Below are positions 49,301-63,600 of a stretch of 64,000 bases of DNA, one piece after another; the first letter of the stretch is position 1, and the number at the start of each line of letters is the position of its first letter. A program made the translations under genes and the position numbers. Source of the stretch: Apus apus (taxonomy: Eukaryota; Chordata; Aves; Apodiformes; Apodidae); the NCBI RefSeq assembly GCF_020740795.1, contig NC_067283.1, positions 6,661,659 to 6,725,658 of the forward strand, given 5' to 3'. Below the pieces are notes generated by a model, which worked only from the letters and a program-made list of their open reading frames with translations, did no database searches and was not told the DNA's origin.

Positions 49301-52300
49301 AAAGAACGTTTTCCTTGCTGAAAAGTCAATAATTATGCAAATCATTTCAGTAATTTTATTGATGCTGTTTGTGGAGGAAGGAACACAAGCAGCTCCTCCA
49401 TGTTCAACTCCCCCTTCTGGGGCCTTGGGTTTGTGGATGAATTGCATTGGTCTTTGATGGACAACAAGGGCTCTTTGTTCTGTCAAAGAAGCAGAGCCAA
49501 TAATGCCCCAAAGAAGTCAGCTGGGAGAGCTCCACTCACCCGACCAAAACCAAAAGAATAAAGTGTGCAGAAATGCAAATTATCTTTCTTAGAGAATTAA
49601 CCCCTTCCATAATCCCAACCCTTCTGCATTCCCACAGACAGACCTCTCTATCTGCCAGCATCTTTTCACTTTCATCCCATTGCCCTGCTTCAGGCTGTCA
49701 ACCCCAATCCGTCAGAATTGCTGATGATTAAGTATTGCCTGCTCTTTCTTCACCTCAGAAATTGCAAAAGTCAACTAACTCTCTTAAAACTACTGTCAGG
49801 GGCCCAGAAGATCGATAGTGACATATCCTGCACTGGCATCCAGCCTTGGGTTTTTTTTAATCAACCACATCATTATAGTCAATGAGACCTGTTAGCCTCA
49901 AAAACATGTTACAGGGTGTCTCCAGAGGCAAGGCTCCTCACTGAACAAACCTACTCTATGCTAAGAAAATTGCCTTGTAAGGGTTAAATTTTATTTTTAA
50001 ATTGATCCAGTTACATTGATAAAATGTAAATAAGATTTTAATTATGTATAGATTTAAACGTAGCTTTTACTGGTTTGATTTAATTCAAAACACTGTCAAC
50101 ATCTAAGTAGCTTCACTTGCATTAAGAGTTGAAGGCAGCTTGATTTTACATGGATTTAATTATCAAAACTCGAGGAGATGTAACCTGACTCTGAAGAGAG
50201 GATGGAAGAGCAGAAGTCAGCACAGTTTCTTGAGTAGTACACGACCAGGCCCTGCTCCATAGACCCAGCAAGTGCTAATGCCCAAAGGCAGGGGAGAAGC
50301 TGCTCTCTCCCTCTCTTCCCTCCATCCTTTGGTTAAGTCCAGTAACAGCACCATTCAGCTTTTCCTGGCTGAGCCATACTTCAGCAGAAAGGCAGGCACA
50401 CAGCTCTGTGTTAAAATGCCACAGCATAGCTTTGTAGGATAAAATGTCTTGACTTCCCAGCCCGATGCCACAAGTATGAGGGCAAGTCAATGGAAGCCAG
50501 ATAATTTGCAATTCTGAAAGGAAATACCTTTTAGGTAACATGTAATCAGCCTGTGGAACTCATTGCCACAGGAGGCTGTTTCGGCCAAACATGTAACAAA
50601 GAAATTCCCTGACAATTCATACCAGTGGGACCTTGCCAACCCTCAGAATCCATTGTAGACCACCATGTAGCTCTAGATCCATGTGGGGTTTTGCATCCTG
50701 GTCACAGTGCAGGGGGAGGCTGGGACCATGCATTATGTCTAGTCTCTGTGGAATATTGCTTGGAGCCTCTTTGAAAGCAAGGTTTCATCTACAGATCAGC
50801 TGCAGTCTTCTTGTCACACTAGTGCCTACACCTGGGACCACATGCTCTTTAGAGCAGTCCCCTTGCCAGCCGGATTAGAAGACCTGTTGGAGTACACCAT
50901 GTTTCCCTTCCAGCCTGTGAGCTGAGGCTCTCTTCCCATGTAGGCAGTGCAGGCAGGATGGTTTGTGATGTCTAACACAGGGCCTGTTCATGGCCAGACT
51001 GCAGAACCAGGCTTCTCAGAGCCCTAACACATAGACCACAAGTGTGTGAGGCTCCACTGGGAACAGAACTGGAGAAGCACATGAAGAGGTACACAGGCAA
51101 CTCCAGTATTGGCAATTGTATTAGGAAACATCAAAAACTCTTTTGGAAGACCCCACCTGCCTACTCTGGAATTTCATGCATTCTCCCAAGGTCATCCAAA
51201 AGTCGTCAGAGGCTCTGGGCAGCGTGCCTGTGTGTGTGCACACCATCTGAAGTTATCCTTTCAGACTTCAGACCCAAGCTTCACGACTGAGGTCAGCATT
51301 GCAGTTCCTCTGCCCCCTCTGCAATCGCCTCTTTTCCAGGCAACACAGTTCTTCCTTTCCTCATGTAAGTGGGGATCCTTGGCAGCTTCAAATGTCCCGA
51401 ATGCTCCAAGTCTAGCTTGGGTGCAAACATTTAGCAAACTCACCTACTGGACAAAAGGTGGTTGAAAACTGTCACTTACTTACCCCAGGATTTCCTGTAA
51501 ACATTCACAAAGTTCTTTTGGTTTTTAATCAGATCTGAGGCAGTGTTTCCAAAAGAGTTCTTTAGAAAGTATTTGGTTGTCTAAGTTTCCTATGCTGCTG
51601 TAACAAGGATACCTATCTGCAAAACCCATGTACACCTCTGCTCTCTGCTGCTGCTTTACTGAGCTGGAGGAACCACTCCTCATCAATGCCAGGAGTCTGA
51701 AAGGCTGGGATCTGGAAAATCGAGTGGTATTCAGTGACCTAGAGAGTGGTTAGGTGATGGTAGTTGATACAAATGGGGTTTTAGGGCCTAACCCCAGTGT
51801 CAGTCCTGGTAGCAATGGGAGTTTAGCCATGAACTTGGAGGGGGTGGGGAAGGGATTGCATTAACTTTATTTCTGTGATGAACCCATGGCTTAATACCAC
51901 TGCTGAGAAGGCATCTTATCTCTCTGGCTTAGAGAGCAGATGCAATTTCCTAGAAATTTTTAAGAAGATACATGCCAGGAAGTGCAAGATCTCACAGCAG
52001 CTGTTTCAAAGATTACTGTAAACAGCTTCCCCCTCACACAGTCTAAAGATGGCAAGGCCCTTCCATCCTGTCACTGCCTAGGGGGAACTGTGCTGCATAA
52101 TTCTGAATTACAAATATTTACAAAATTACAAAATAATCGTCAAAAGCTCATTTTACCCTGTTCCCTACTTCAATGGGAGCCCTGCTGTTTCTTCCAGACG
52201 GTAAGTTGGCCTCTTGCCCAGACCATATATCTCTTATGACAGGCTCCTTAAGGACCAAATCTAAATGGAAGCCAAAAGAAATATGTCTTGCTAAGTGACA

Positions 52301-55300
52301 CAAGAGTAACTTTCTGAGTCTGATTCTGAACTCATTTTAACTGATTTTGCACAGATACAACTCTGCTGGCTTTAACTGCATTAATCCAGATTTGTCCTGA
52401 TGCAAGCAGAGAGCCCCAGTGCCTTTGACATTGGTACAAAAACAAATTTCTAAAAATGCTGAAGTTGCAACTAGTGACCTAGGCAGTATTTTAACAATTG
52501 CATTCACATCTGGCCTCTGGAAGATCTCTCTGTTTTTTGTCTGCCTCATTGTTAGCAGAGCCAAATCGCTGTGTTACCTTAGGTAAGGGGGAATATTCAC
52601 GATCTCTTACACCTCGTTGCTGCCAAGAGAATTCTATAAACAACTGATACCAAACCCACTGACTGAAGAAGAATAATCTTTGACAGCCTTGACTGAGTTT
52701 GTACCAGCTTCCAGGGCTACATAGCCCCTGACACAGGTACCACAAGAGCTGCACACCTTTTCCAGGACGTCTGAGAAGGGCAAGTAAGGGCTTAGACAGG
52801 TGTTGCTGGTGGTGGGACCAAGTAGTACCATCCCAAGGGGTGTCAAAGCTTCCTCCCTCTTTTGTGCCTCTGAGAGAGCTTGTTTAGAGCCAATGGTGCC
52901 TTTCATCATTTTCTCCACCAACAATCCCAGTGATCCTTGGCAAAGAGAAAGGCCAGGGTAAACATTCAGCCTACCAGGAGGATTACAGGCACCTCTAGGG
53001 CTTGAGCTGCTCAAATGCAGCATCTCAAGTTGGATTCATAGATAAAATATTCCCACAATGCACCTATTCTTTTCTTTCTTTTGATACTTTATGCTATTTA
53101 TAAGGAGCATTTCTTACACACTTCCCCAGATACATGGCTTTGCCTTCTCAAATATTCTCACCTTAGAGCTGGATTTCACTTCTACCTGAGCTAAGATAAG
53201 TTTGCTCAGGGAAACTGTGCTGTAACAACCTCCACCTCTATTTGTGTGAGTTTGGGCCCATCACTGGGCACGGTCTCTCTTATTCTTGCTCTTGGGCTGA
53301 ATAGAACTGGGACGTGCTGCAGCAGCACAGTGCCATTGCCTAACAAAAATCCTACTGAAATCAGTGGCATAAAGAGAGTGCAAAAGACTAGATGGGGACT
53401 GATATTCTGTGGGGGAGGCACGGAATGGCAGCTGTGGAGTAGCAGGAGGAAGCCTGATGCTGTGCACTGGTACCAGCATGATGGACAAGGTGAGGGATGT
53501 CAGTCTGCTGTCACTTCACGAGCATAACCCACTGTTTGTTCAGCAAATACATCTTTCCTCACCTCTGTTCTTTTTACCTCCCCCCACGGAGTTTGCAGTC
53601 GTTTTCATCCCATTCTTGTTTTAGGAAGGCACCCCGACTGGAGCCCGTTTCTGTCGAGAGGAGAGAGTGCAATTTAGCTGGTCTGTAACAGTCTGTTTCC
53701 ATTCATTCCTGAGGTTTTCCAGCTGCCCACGAAAACAATGCACTGATACACTCTGTGTGGACTTGAACCGTGTCCAAGGCAAAGGGTTAGGTGGGGCTGG
53801 GAGATTCAGGGAATGTTCTTTGTCCTGGAAAATGGAGCAGATACCGGCACGACACGGTCAGAAAGACAATGGCAGAGGAGCAGTCTGGTGGTTCCTCAGC
53901 CCACACATGGTCCACACGCCAGACTTTGGGGTCAAGCATCCAGCTCCTCACTGGGCAAATGTCAGGAGCACCAAACTCAGGGATCTGAGCTCTGGGAGGA
54001 AAACCAAACTGGATTCTGGGGTGGGGGGATGGGGAGGCTGATACTCTACATAGGTGGAAAGTAGATTTTATCAGAAGGGGTGTAATATTTAGCTAATCTT
54101 GCAATTAGACTCTCTCCCTTTCCTTTTATCTTCCTTCCTTTTCACAGAGAGGCATAAAGTGAGTAATAAAATATGCTAACAGCACAACTTCTTGATTTAT
54201 TCCGCCAGCAGATCTCAGGCAGAGGCAGAACTCCCTGTTGATTTTGAGGGAACAGCCTGATTAAAAATTGATGCCACAATATGGTCTGTCTTAGCAACAA
54301 CATTTGCAAGTGAAATTCATCTAGGGTATAAACTGTGACATTTAAAATGCCTGTCGGGTGAAACTTGACCAAAAAAAAAAATAAAAAAAATCAGCATGCA
54401 GAGCTCTGGGGAATAAAGGCAATTGCTGTGCCACTTTGTGGAATATTGTGTGTGAATCACTGAAGCTATTAAGTCTTCTGCTGCCTTTTTTTCCTGGCCT
54501 CAAGAGGTTTTTTTCCCAGAGCCATTCACTGGGGTGGGAAATAAGACCCTTGTGTGAGTGCCACAGAGCTGTGTCTGGTCTGGGTACATGGGTGATCTGG
54601 ATTTCATGTTGTTTGCCTGGAGAGAAGAATGAGGGGGTTCAAAAGAATATTCTTTCTGCCACAAGTGGTCGTTTTAACCAGGCCTTTGCTTATTTGTTGG
54701 GGGAGATTACTCACAGGGTCACCTGGCAAAAATGCCTGGAAGTTATGAAGGAAAGGGCCTGCTGCCAACTATTTAAGAGAAAGAGGGAGAGAAATGGAGA
54801 AGAAACAGAAGAAAGAGCAGTGAGTTGGCTGCAGGGAAAGGGACAGTTTGTGATTCATAGACAAAGCCAAGAACCAAGGCTGTAAAGGGAGGGAGAGGAC
54901 CCTGGGCTCCTTAGAAGTCTCAGTGCTATATTCTGGCGGCATTCAAGCATGAATTGAAAGATGAGGCAAAGAAAAAAGGCAAAAGCACTTACACATGCCT
55001 TGTGGAGCCCCTTAGGACAGAGAAGGAGCCCTAGGAAAAGGTGAGCATAAAACACTGGAGGCTCTTCTGGATGTGTGGAGCAGCTGGTCTTCCCCATCCC
55101 ACTTCCAAAGAGGGGCAAAGAGAGTCTGTGCTAGAAAACCAAGACTAGGAGGCTTAGCCGAGTCAGTCACTGGTAGTTGTTCACTGTGCCCAAAGTCCTG
55201 CTTTGAGGCAGATGAAAAAGAGGGTGCTTCTGAGACACCCCCATAAATCTCAGCTTGGGTTGTCATGCCAGCAGGGACTTTCTAGGACCAAGGCAGGGTG

Positions 55301-57788
55301 GGCACCCAGAGAATTTGGCCTTCAGCATCCAACAAGAAAAGCTGTTGCAAGGCAGCAGTGATGCACCCACTGAGATCCAAGGACAATGAAAATACACAGA
55401 CCCAGCACAGTTCCCTGCAGCTCACACCACTTTGACAAAACATCTGCTCACCCAGAATAAAATCCCTCCCCTCTTCTGAGGAGAGACAGTTCCCACTGAA
55501 ATAGCAAGAGGAGCTGCTGCATCTGCTCACATCATGGCCAGGCTGCAGCCCCAGGAGGATGAGGCCTTCACTAAATCAGACTGAGCTGCCTGCTCTATCT
55601 TACACTCTCCTGTGAATAACTTTTCTTATTACACCTCTTTACACAAGCACCAAACCCCAAGCAGGCAGGAAAGCCTTCCAAAATGCAGAAGAGTTATGAC
55701 AGAGGCTCAAACATCATGGGGTTCTGTAAAGGTTATTCATTTAGTAAAAAAGAAAATGAGCAAATCAAACTCCTTGGCAGCATTTGTGTGATAATAATCA
55801 TGCTGATTAAGTGTTCAAGCCTCAGGATATGCTGGGAAAGGCACTAGGACCTAGAAAATAATCACCCCATGCCTTTGGAAGACAGCTGCAGGCTTTTCCT
55901 GTTCTGCTCTGTAAGTGATCCATCTCCTCTCACAGATCTGTTCATTTTGGATGCAATTGCTCAAAATATGCATTACTTATGGTCATACAGATAAATACAA
56001 AGAGGACTAGCAGTTGTGCTGTTAACCCTTCAGATAGGCCTAGCCATGCAATGAGGAAGGAAAAGATTCAGAGCCAGTTTTACCTACAACTGACTTTGAG
56101 ATAGGCAAAGCAGTTACATTAGCTAAGGTTATTAACCCGAGGGAATATACTTTTCCTCTCTCCTCTCTAAATTTGGCTGCAGTCTCCATTACCATTTGCT
56201 AATGAGAAAAGTGCTCATTCTCCTGATTTCTATGTTGGGGAAGGAAAGGAGAAGCTGATCAAACTAAGGGGTTTGATTCACTTCCAGACTTTAATTTTAT
56301 AAACCATTTTCATCTAATCAGTGTTTTACAAAGGTATTAGTGACTATCTGCTGCTTAGAGCATGGAGATGGGAGTCACAATGGCACAGAAGTGACATGAG
56401 GAAAGAGTGAGGACAGAGGAGATGCTATTTACCTTGGTCAGCTGCTTTGGGACTTTTCTGGCCCCTCCCTGCCTCAAGCATGAATTTCACAATTAAACCA
56501 CTGAAATAACAGAAACAATAGCTACTTTGCAGAGGCATTACTGAAATATGCACTCTTGGAGTGCTTGACCAGGAATGGAAATGTGAAGAATGATTTTTAA
56601 CAATAGAGCAACATGCACAAGCTGTGGGCCAGCTATTTAGCTGCAGTAAATGCAGTGCAGTCAGGCTAAACAAACTTGCTTGAGCTACCTGGCTTGCTTG
56701 ATGATCCAGTTCTGCACCAGGCTCCTAAACCAGCCCGTGTCCCTCTGGAGCAAGCTGCAGTAGCCAGTGCACAGCTCTGGGCCTGCCCTAATTCACACTA
56801 ATTGGCACTGACTGACTTCAACGCTGGGTAATCACACATTGCAGCTGGGAAATCAGAGCTTCCCAGGCATTGCTGCACCCAGCAGAAGTCCAGAACAGCA
56901 AAGGACTGAGACTGACATCTCCTGACACAGTTTTGGGTCTTTTCCATACAACCTAAATGCTCTCCTGCTTCTTTCAAGGGGCAACTTGGACTCAAATGCA
57001 AAAATCACTGATTTGAATGCTTTTAGCATTGTTATGACTGTTATTCTTACTATTGTTACTCTGTTCTACTAAGGAGCTGCTGGGGAAGGAACACCTGCAA
57101 AAAATAACTGCAAGCTTTGAGAACCTGGGGTAACCTATGCCCTCCCCTGCAGGTTCTGTCATCTTGACAGCAAGTTTGTGCTAAAGAGTCAAAAGCCAAT
57201 TTAAAAGAAGAAAAAGGAAAACAAAACAAAAACAAACCCCAAGAGTTAGAACAAGGGAAACTGTGTCTGGTGCATCTTTCCAACGAAATAACTCCTAAAT
57301 GCAAGCTAGATTAGAAAAATCCCAGGCCTGCTGGGGTTGTTACAGAAGTTTTGGATTCCTACCAGAATTTATTTGTGTGTCTATCCAAACCTGTATTGTC
57401 TGAACACAGTTGAAAAAAGGAATCATTCCATGTAATCAAATTTTTCCAGCGTAATGTAAATCCTTATTTCTGATGAGAAGTGTGATCCTTAATTGTCAAG
57501 GAAGCTGACTGTTAAATACCCCTTATTAATAAATTGTAAAAAGAGAAGTCTGAAACCTTTGAAATGCAGATTGTCATCTCTGTAGTTAGACCTGATCTAA
57601 AATGATAAATTCCAGAAGTCAAAATAGTGTTTGCCTGCTTTTATTCCTCTCGTTTTTAAAAGGTAGATGACCAATGTGTCTGGCCCCAAACCCATGTGAA
57701 AAAGAAGCTCTATTATTTTCAGAAAAATAATTTCAAAGGGCAAGTCAATAATAGCAGGATACAAACAAAATAAAACCTTTGGAATCCT

Positions 57789-57809
57789 GTTATTATTATT
57801 ATTATTATT
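57789..57809. repeat. (TTA)7 microsatellite
   Basis: About seven perfect TTA units in intergenic DNA. Confidence 0.92.
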
Positions 57810-59235
57810 GTAGGCTCGGATGACTCAAATGTTATCATTTTCTGCTTGCATTACCAGCCAAGAAAACCAATGACAACCACACAGAGCTCTGCACATCTCA
57901 GCAGTTTTGATTCCCACTTACATTACTGGAGCAGCTGTTGGACTTGCATAGTTTAGCAGGTCAGCTCTGCATGTGGACTGGCCCACACTGTGTTTTGTCT
58001 TCTTGAAAACTTTAGCTTGAATTAAGAACAGGATTCATGCCCAGCCTACCCTGCAGATCTAAACTAAACTTGTCTTATGCAGGTTGCTGTGCCAGAGGGG
58101 GCTCAGTTATGTGCTAGTATCCTGTGGCATATGTAGCTCACAGCACTGGTTCATGGTAGGAGGCTTGTTTTGGTGGTGGGTACCATCAGTGAGGTATGCA
58201 TGGAGGAGGTCTGTTCCACAGACACTCTTGCTCTCTCTAAGCTGCTGGTTCCCAACAGCACAACAAAATGCAAGGGGAAAAGTCAGCTGAAACCACAGAG
58301 CCTTGCCCTTCTGAGTCAGGATCATTCACCCACCTTCCCACCACCATGACCACAGGGCAGCAATGCCAAGGCTTAAAAGCACCTCTACCAAAACATGAAT
58401 AAACCTGTGCTGACTGTGAGCAGGTTGTCTTGCCTGATGTGGTGACTTTCAGGTTAGGAGTTGAACTGCTCTCTTACCCCATCACAGATGGTGAGCCATG
58501 CTGGTGACAACCAAGAATTAGTCATATGAGAAAACAGCTAATATAGTTTCTATCAGGCTAAACAAACTCAGTGATGGCATCTCAAAACTGCTGCAAGGAG
58601 TTAAATAAAATTTTTCAAAAATGCATTTTTTTCAATGGAATAGCAGGGACTGATCCTTCACCCTCCCAGATGTAGGAGTATCCTACCTAGCAGGAGCACA
58701 TGAAACCGTTCTGAGAGGAAGCACTCAATGCAGTTTGGACTCTGTGAGTGCAGGTGTGAATGTCTACACAAAGTGTGGATTTACCACAATCCACTAGAGA
58801 CCAGCATATTTAAAGAAGGAATTTACATTAACAATTTCAATGTGATTTCCTATTTGCTTCATGCACAATTTCACTGAATACACTGGTACATTCCTCCATA
58901 TGTCAACAAGCTTAAACCAGGACAGCTTGACATGATTACAAACTACCTTATGCTGAACCACATAAAGATGGTCAGCTGTCCATGGAAAACATGGTGCACC
59001 CATTTTCTTTTTCCTCAGTGGTTCTATTTCTCCATGGAAAATTAAAACAGATTTTACTTCTGTCCTTTTCCACTTTCTTCCATGTGTGTTTGGTTTCCAT
59101 CACAGCCACGAGTAAAAATGGGAACAGCTCAAATTATATGAGATCTTATTGCCCCTCCTCTGCCTATCAGATGGTTACTCTTGGAAAGAGAACACCAAGC
59201 TACATGAGTCCCAATCACTGGAGGTTGATTTAACT

Positions 59236-59375
59236 AAATCATAGAATCATAGAATACCAGGTTGGAAGGGACCTCAAGGTCATCTGGTCCAGCCTTTCTT
59301 GGCAAAAGCAGAGTCTAGAAAAGATGGTCCAGCACCATGTTCAGCTGAATCTTAACAGTGCCCAGAGTTGGGGAA
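59236..59375 (-). mobile_element. CR1 3'-end fragment
   Basis: It starts with CATAGAATCATAGAATACC and GGTTGGAAGGGACCTCAAGG, the reverse complement of a CR1 tail. About 140 bases are recognisable. Confidence 0.9.
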
Positions 59376-59639
59376 ATAAACCTCACCTATGAACCAGATG
59401 ATTTAAAATAATTGTTTTTTTTAAGTTAAAACCCCAAACAAATCACTTTTTGCAATACTGAAGGTGCTGACCTCATCAGACAGAGATCATCTGATTCAAG
59501 GACTTAATGAGCTGCATCAGATATACTTCTGGAAAAGAGTCTGAATCTATGGATTCAGTAAAAATTTCAAAGCCAGACCTGTTGGTGTCTCTGGAGGAGA
59601 GAGAAGAAAGCACAGGAAGATGGATGAACTACCGGATGG

Positions 59640-60606
59640 GCAAGGAAATGGCTGGATGGTCACACTCAAGGAGTGTTGGTCAATGGCTCAATGTCCAAGT
59701 GGAGACAAGTGGTGTTCCTCAGGGGTCAGTACTGGGACCAGTGCTGTTTAACATCTTTGTTGGTGACACGGACAGTGGGACCGAGCGCACCCTCAGCAGG
59801 ATTGCTGGTAACACCAAGCTGTGTGGTGTGGTTGACACACTGGAGGCAAGGGAGGCCATCCAGAGGGACCTTGACAGGCTTGAGGCGGGTCCATGCTAAC
59901 CTCATGAAGTTCAACAAGGCCAGGTTTAAGATCCTGCACGTGGGTCACAGGAATCCCAGGCACGGTTACAGGTTGGTTGGAGACTGGATTGAGAGCAGCC
60001 CTGAGAAAAAGGACCTGGGTGTGTTGATTGATGAGAAGCTCAACATGAACTGGCAATGTGCACTCAGCCCAGAAAGCCAACTGTGTCCTGGGCTGCATCA
60101 AAAGAAACAAGGCCAGTAGGTCAAGGAAGGTGATTCTCCCCCTCCACTCCATTCTTCTGAGACCCCATCTAGAGTACTGTGTCCAGTTCTGGAGCCCCCA
60201 GCATAAGAAGGACATGGAGCTGTTGGAGAGGGTCCAGAGAAGGGCCACGAAAACAATCAGAGGGCTGGAGCAGCTCTGCTCTCCAGTAGCTACAGGGGAC
60301 CTACAAGAAAGGCGTGGAAGGACTTTTTATAAGGGCATGTAGTGACCAGAGGAGGGGTTATGGCTTTTAACTGGAAGAAGCTATATTAAGGTTAGATATT
60401 GGGAAGAAAGTCTTCACTATGAGGCTGGTGAGACACTGGCTCATGTTGCCTGGGGTGGCTGTGACTGCCCCCTCCCTGGAAGTGTTCAAGGCCAGGTTAG
60501 TTGTGGTTTGGAGCAACCTGGTCTAGTGGGAGGTGTCCCTGCCCAAACAGGAGGGTTGGAACTGGATGATCTTTAAGGTCCTTTCCAACCCAACCCATTC
60601 TGGGAT
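59640..60606 (+). mobile_element. CR1 copy, C-terminal RT part and 3' end
   Basis: It reads [17 protein letters not shown], then a decayed RT motif region (the catalytic Asp pair is changed to GNTKLCG). It continues through the GHRNPRHGYRL and EKKDLGVLIDEKLN blocks after a frame change, then the GATCTTTAAGGTCCTTTCC end. Frame breaks make it inactive. Confidence 0.93.
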
Positions 60607-63600
60607 GCTAAAGTGAGTGCTGGGCGGCCCCAATAGCAGGAGAACGCCTCTTGAATTCCCCAGGGAAGGGAGGTGCTGTGCAGCCCTTTGGCCTGTGTAA
60701 GCAGTGAGTGGAGATTCATTTGAGCTATGACTACATCACACTTTCCAACCGTGGATCACTAGGCCATTTCCTCCTCACCTTCACCCTCTATCTATGCAAT
60801 GGGTAACATAACAACACAAAAGTACTGCGGTTGCTCAGATATCTTCCAGTGATTCATTTGCAAGAGATATTCCATCAAATTCCCACATTATGCAGCTACA
60901 GAGAAAGGACATTAGTGTATGCAGGCATTCTGGCAGGAACTGTTTGCTTTGGGGCCAGATATAACTCAAAGTTATTCTGAATATTACACTGCAGCAGCCT
61001 GGCCAAGCCCAGCAATGCTGATTATTAGGGCTTTCCTGGTTTTCCAGATGGAGCTGTTTTCATTTAGCTCTCTCTCTTGTAATTAAGACCTTGTCCCTTT
61101 TGTTCATTTTTGAACCTCTGTTTTTTCTCTAGCATTCTGCAGAATGGTTTCCCACTTACTCAACCCATTGCTTGCCTCCTCGGTGCAGGCAGCAGAGCTC
61201 ATTCAGCCCTACAGTTTAATGATGTGCAGCTCAGATCTCTGCTGCACCAGCTCACACCCACCTCACAGCAAGCTGGCATTTTTTCGTCATTTAGATTCTA
61301 TGTGCTTTGAACTCACAAATCATACCATGTCGTACTAGAGCAATGTCAATAATCTTTAAAAAAAACCCCAACAAACCCAAACAACACACAGCCCCGAAGC
61401 TCCAGCAAACATATGGGATCTGTATCTTCTGTCCTTTCAACAAGTGCAGATTTAGCAAGGAGGGGGAGGAAAAAGGAAGAGAAGAACAGCCACATCCCCC
61501 CGCTGCCAACGCAAGGCATGTTCCTGCAGCATCAGTGTTTGGATTAGGCCCATGGCCACCCTACTTAGGTTTCAAATTAAGAAAAAATAGAAGGAATTCA
61601 ATTCCCTGCTGCCAGTTTTTAGAGATCTTAGGCTTCCGCATAGAGAAGGTTTTTTTCAGTAGTGTTCACATGACACTGCATTGAGAGTGTGTTCATCAGT
61701 GGGATATCAGATGGTAATAAATGCTGAGAAATCAGTCTGTAGGCATATTACAGATGTGTAAGATGTGCCAGAGGTGGCTAAAGATCGCTGGTTACAAACA
61801 GGCTTCCACACAACAGCTCAGATCAACCAGACTCCCTGTTTTGTGCTTTTAACTCCTTGTCCTCTTAACTCCTGCGACTTTAGCAGGCAGCAGGGTTCAG
61901 CCCAGGACTGGGGCTCCTCAGTACGTCCACAATTCAAAGTACAAATATTAACCTAGTAGAACATACAAACACTGAGTTGGAAGCACACAGATGAAGTGGG
62001 CTTGCAGACAGAAGCTGCACGGTGCAGTCAGCCTGTCTGTCTGTGTGTATGTGCGCCTGCGCAGCCCCACGTATCCCACTAAGGACCAGGAGGGATGTGG
62101 GTGAATCCCCCCAAGGGCTGGTCCTGAACCACTGCAGCCATGCAGCAGAACATCTGCAATATTGCAGGGCTATCCCCAGCACTAGTGGGACAGTCACCTC
62201 CCCAGGCTGTGTGCACCATGTCGAGGAACCCAGGTGTGGGGATTTCTGGGCTTACTCTGTTTTTCTCAGGGGAATGTGGGTGGGTGGTTGCTCTTTCTTT
62301 TCTTTTGTCCTCCAACTACTTAATGCATCTGGGAATCTAGTGTGTGTATATTTTAAGGCCTTTGTTTCTTTATCCCTCATGCTGCAGCGTGACATTGAAC
62401 ATGTTTCAAATGAATGAAAAGCCTCCTTTAAAGCCAGTCACAATTCAAAGCCTGGCTTTCTTTGGGACCACATTTGGGCTTTTTAACAGAAGGTCATAAC
62501 AGAGAGCAGGGCATATGACTGAATATTAACTTTTAATAGTGTGCATTGGGCTCAGGAGCTGATTAAAGACTTCATGAAGCAAGAGCAACTCTAATCCTGG
62601 AAGAACTCCTAAAATCTTTTGTAAGCTGCATTTAATTAAAAGAAAATGAAATACGCAAGAGTTGATGCACAAGTTGTACATTTGTGCATCCCACTCAATG
62701 AATGAATCATTTCCTTGCCTTCTTCTCTGACACAGAAATACCTTGCAATCCATTAAAGATACTTAAATATTTTTACTGCTCAAATGGACCCCATGTCACC
62801 ACAAGCCATCCAGGACACAGCCACTGCAGACCAGAGCTGCTCTGGTGTAACTGTACTGCTTCTACTATGAGTTGAGCAGAGGATGACACCCAGGTTGCAA
62901 GCTGGCTGCAAGAGGACATAATTGCTTGTGTCACTGCTAAGGCAAATGTCACCCAAGCTATTGCTAAATCCATAAAGTAGAGGGGTTTTGTATTTCCATA
63001 GCCCCCATAACATATATATGGCACACGTGCATCTGGGGCAAATCCCAGTTGATGCAAGTCTCCCAAGGTACCGCTTTGTGGCAGAAATGGCACGTGTCCT
63101 TCTCACACAGGCACAGGCCCAGTTGTTACCAGTTGCCCCAGTCCTGTTACTTGGCTCCACAGGGAGCCAAGAAGCTCTAACTGGAAAGACGAACATCAAG
63201 GCAGACGAGTGTGAAATGATGGAATGGCAGCCATATCCAGTGTCAGAGCAGGACGCAGTTTGGGACCAACCAGCCCCCTGCCCCAGCACAGAGCACAGAC
63301 CTTGCTCCTCCCCATCCCTCTGTGAAGGGCAGGATCCCACTGCAGAGCCACAAAGCAGAGCAGCCCTGAAGGCACAGGCACCTCGTGCTCCAGCATGTTG
63401 GGGACCTGTCAGCCTCGCTCATGTCCCTTGGAAGGGCTGGGGACAGCGGTTAGAGCATCAGCCTTCCCACTAGATTAACACAGAGCTTTGCAGCTCTGCC
63501 AGCACCATGCCCCTGCCTGTCAGCATCCATCAGACAGCCAAGCCTCAACAGACACTAGAATAATGGAGTGAAAAGAATAAAATTACCCCTTTCTGAAGGA

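Larger units (their letters stand above)
47351..59235. other. Gene-free intergenic DNA beyond WDR86
   Basis: Nearly 12 kb without a recognisable exon, RNA gene or intact mobile element. It holds a perfect 15-bp hairpin (49,265-49,300), a probable ancient repeat near 52.3-52.4 kb and a (TTA)n run near 57.8 kb. Short open frames on both strands show no known domain or splice-joined structure. Confidence 0.55.
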
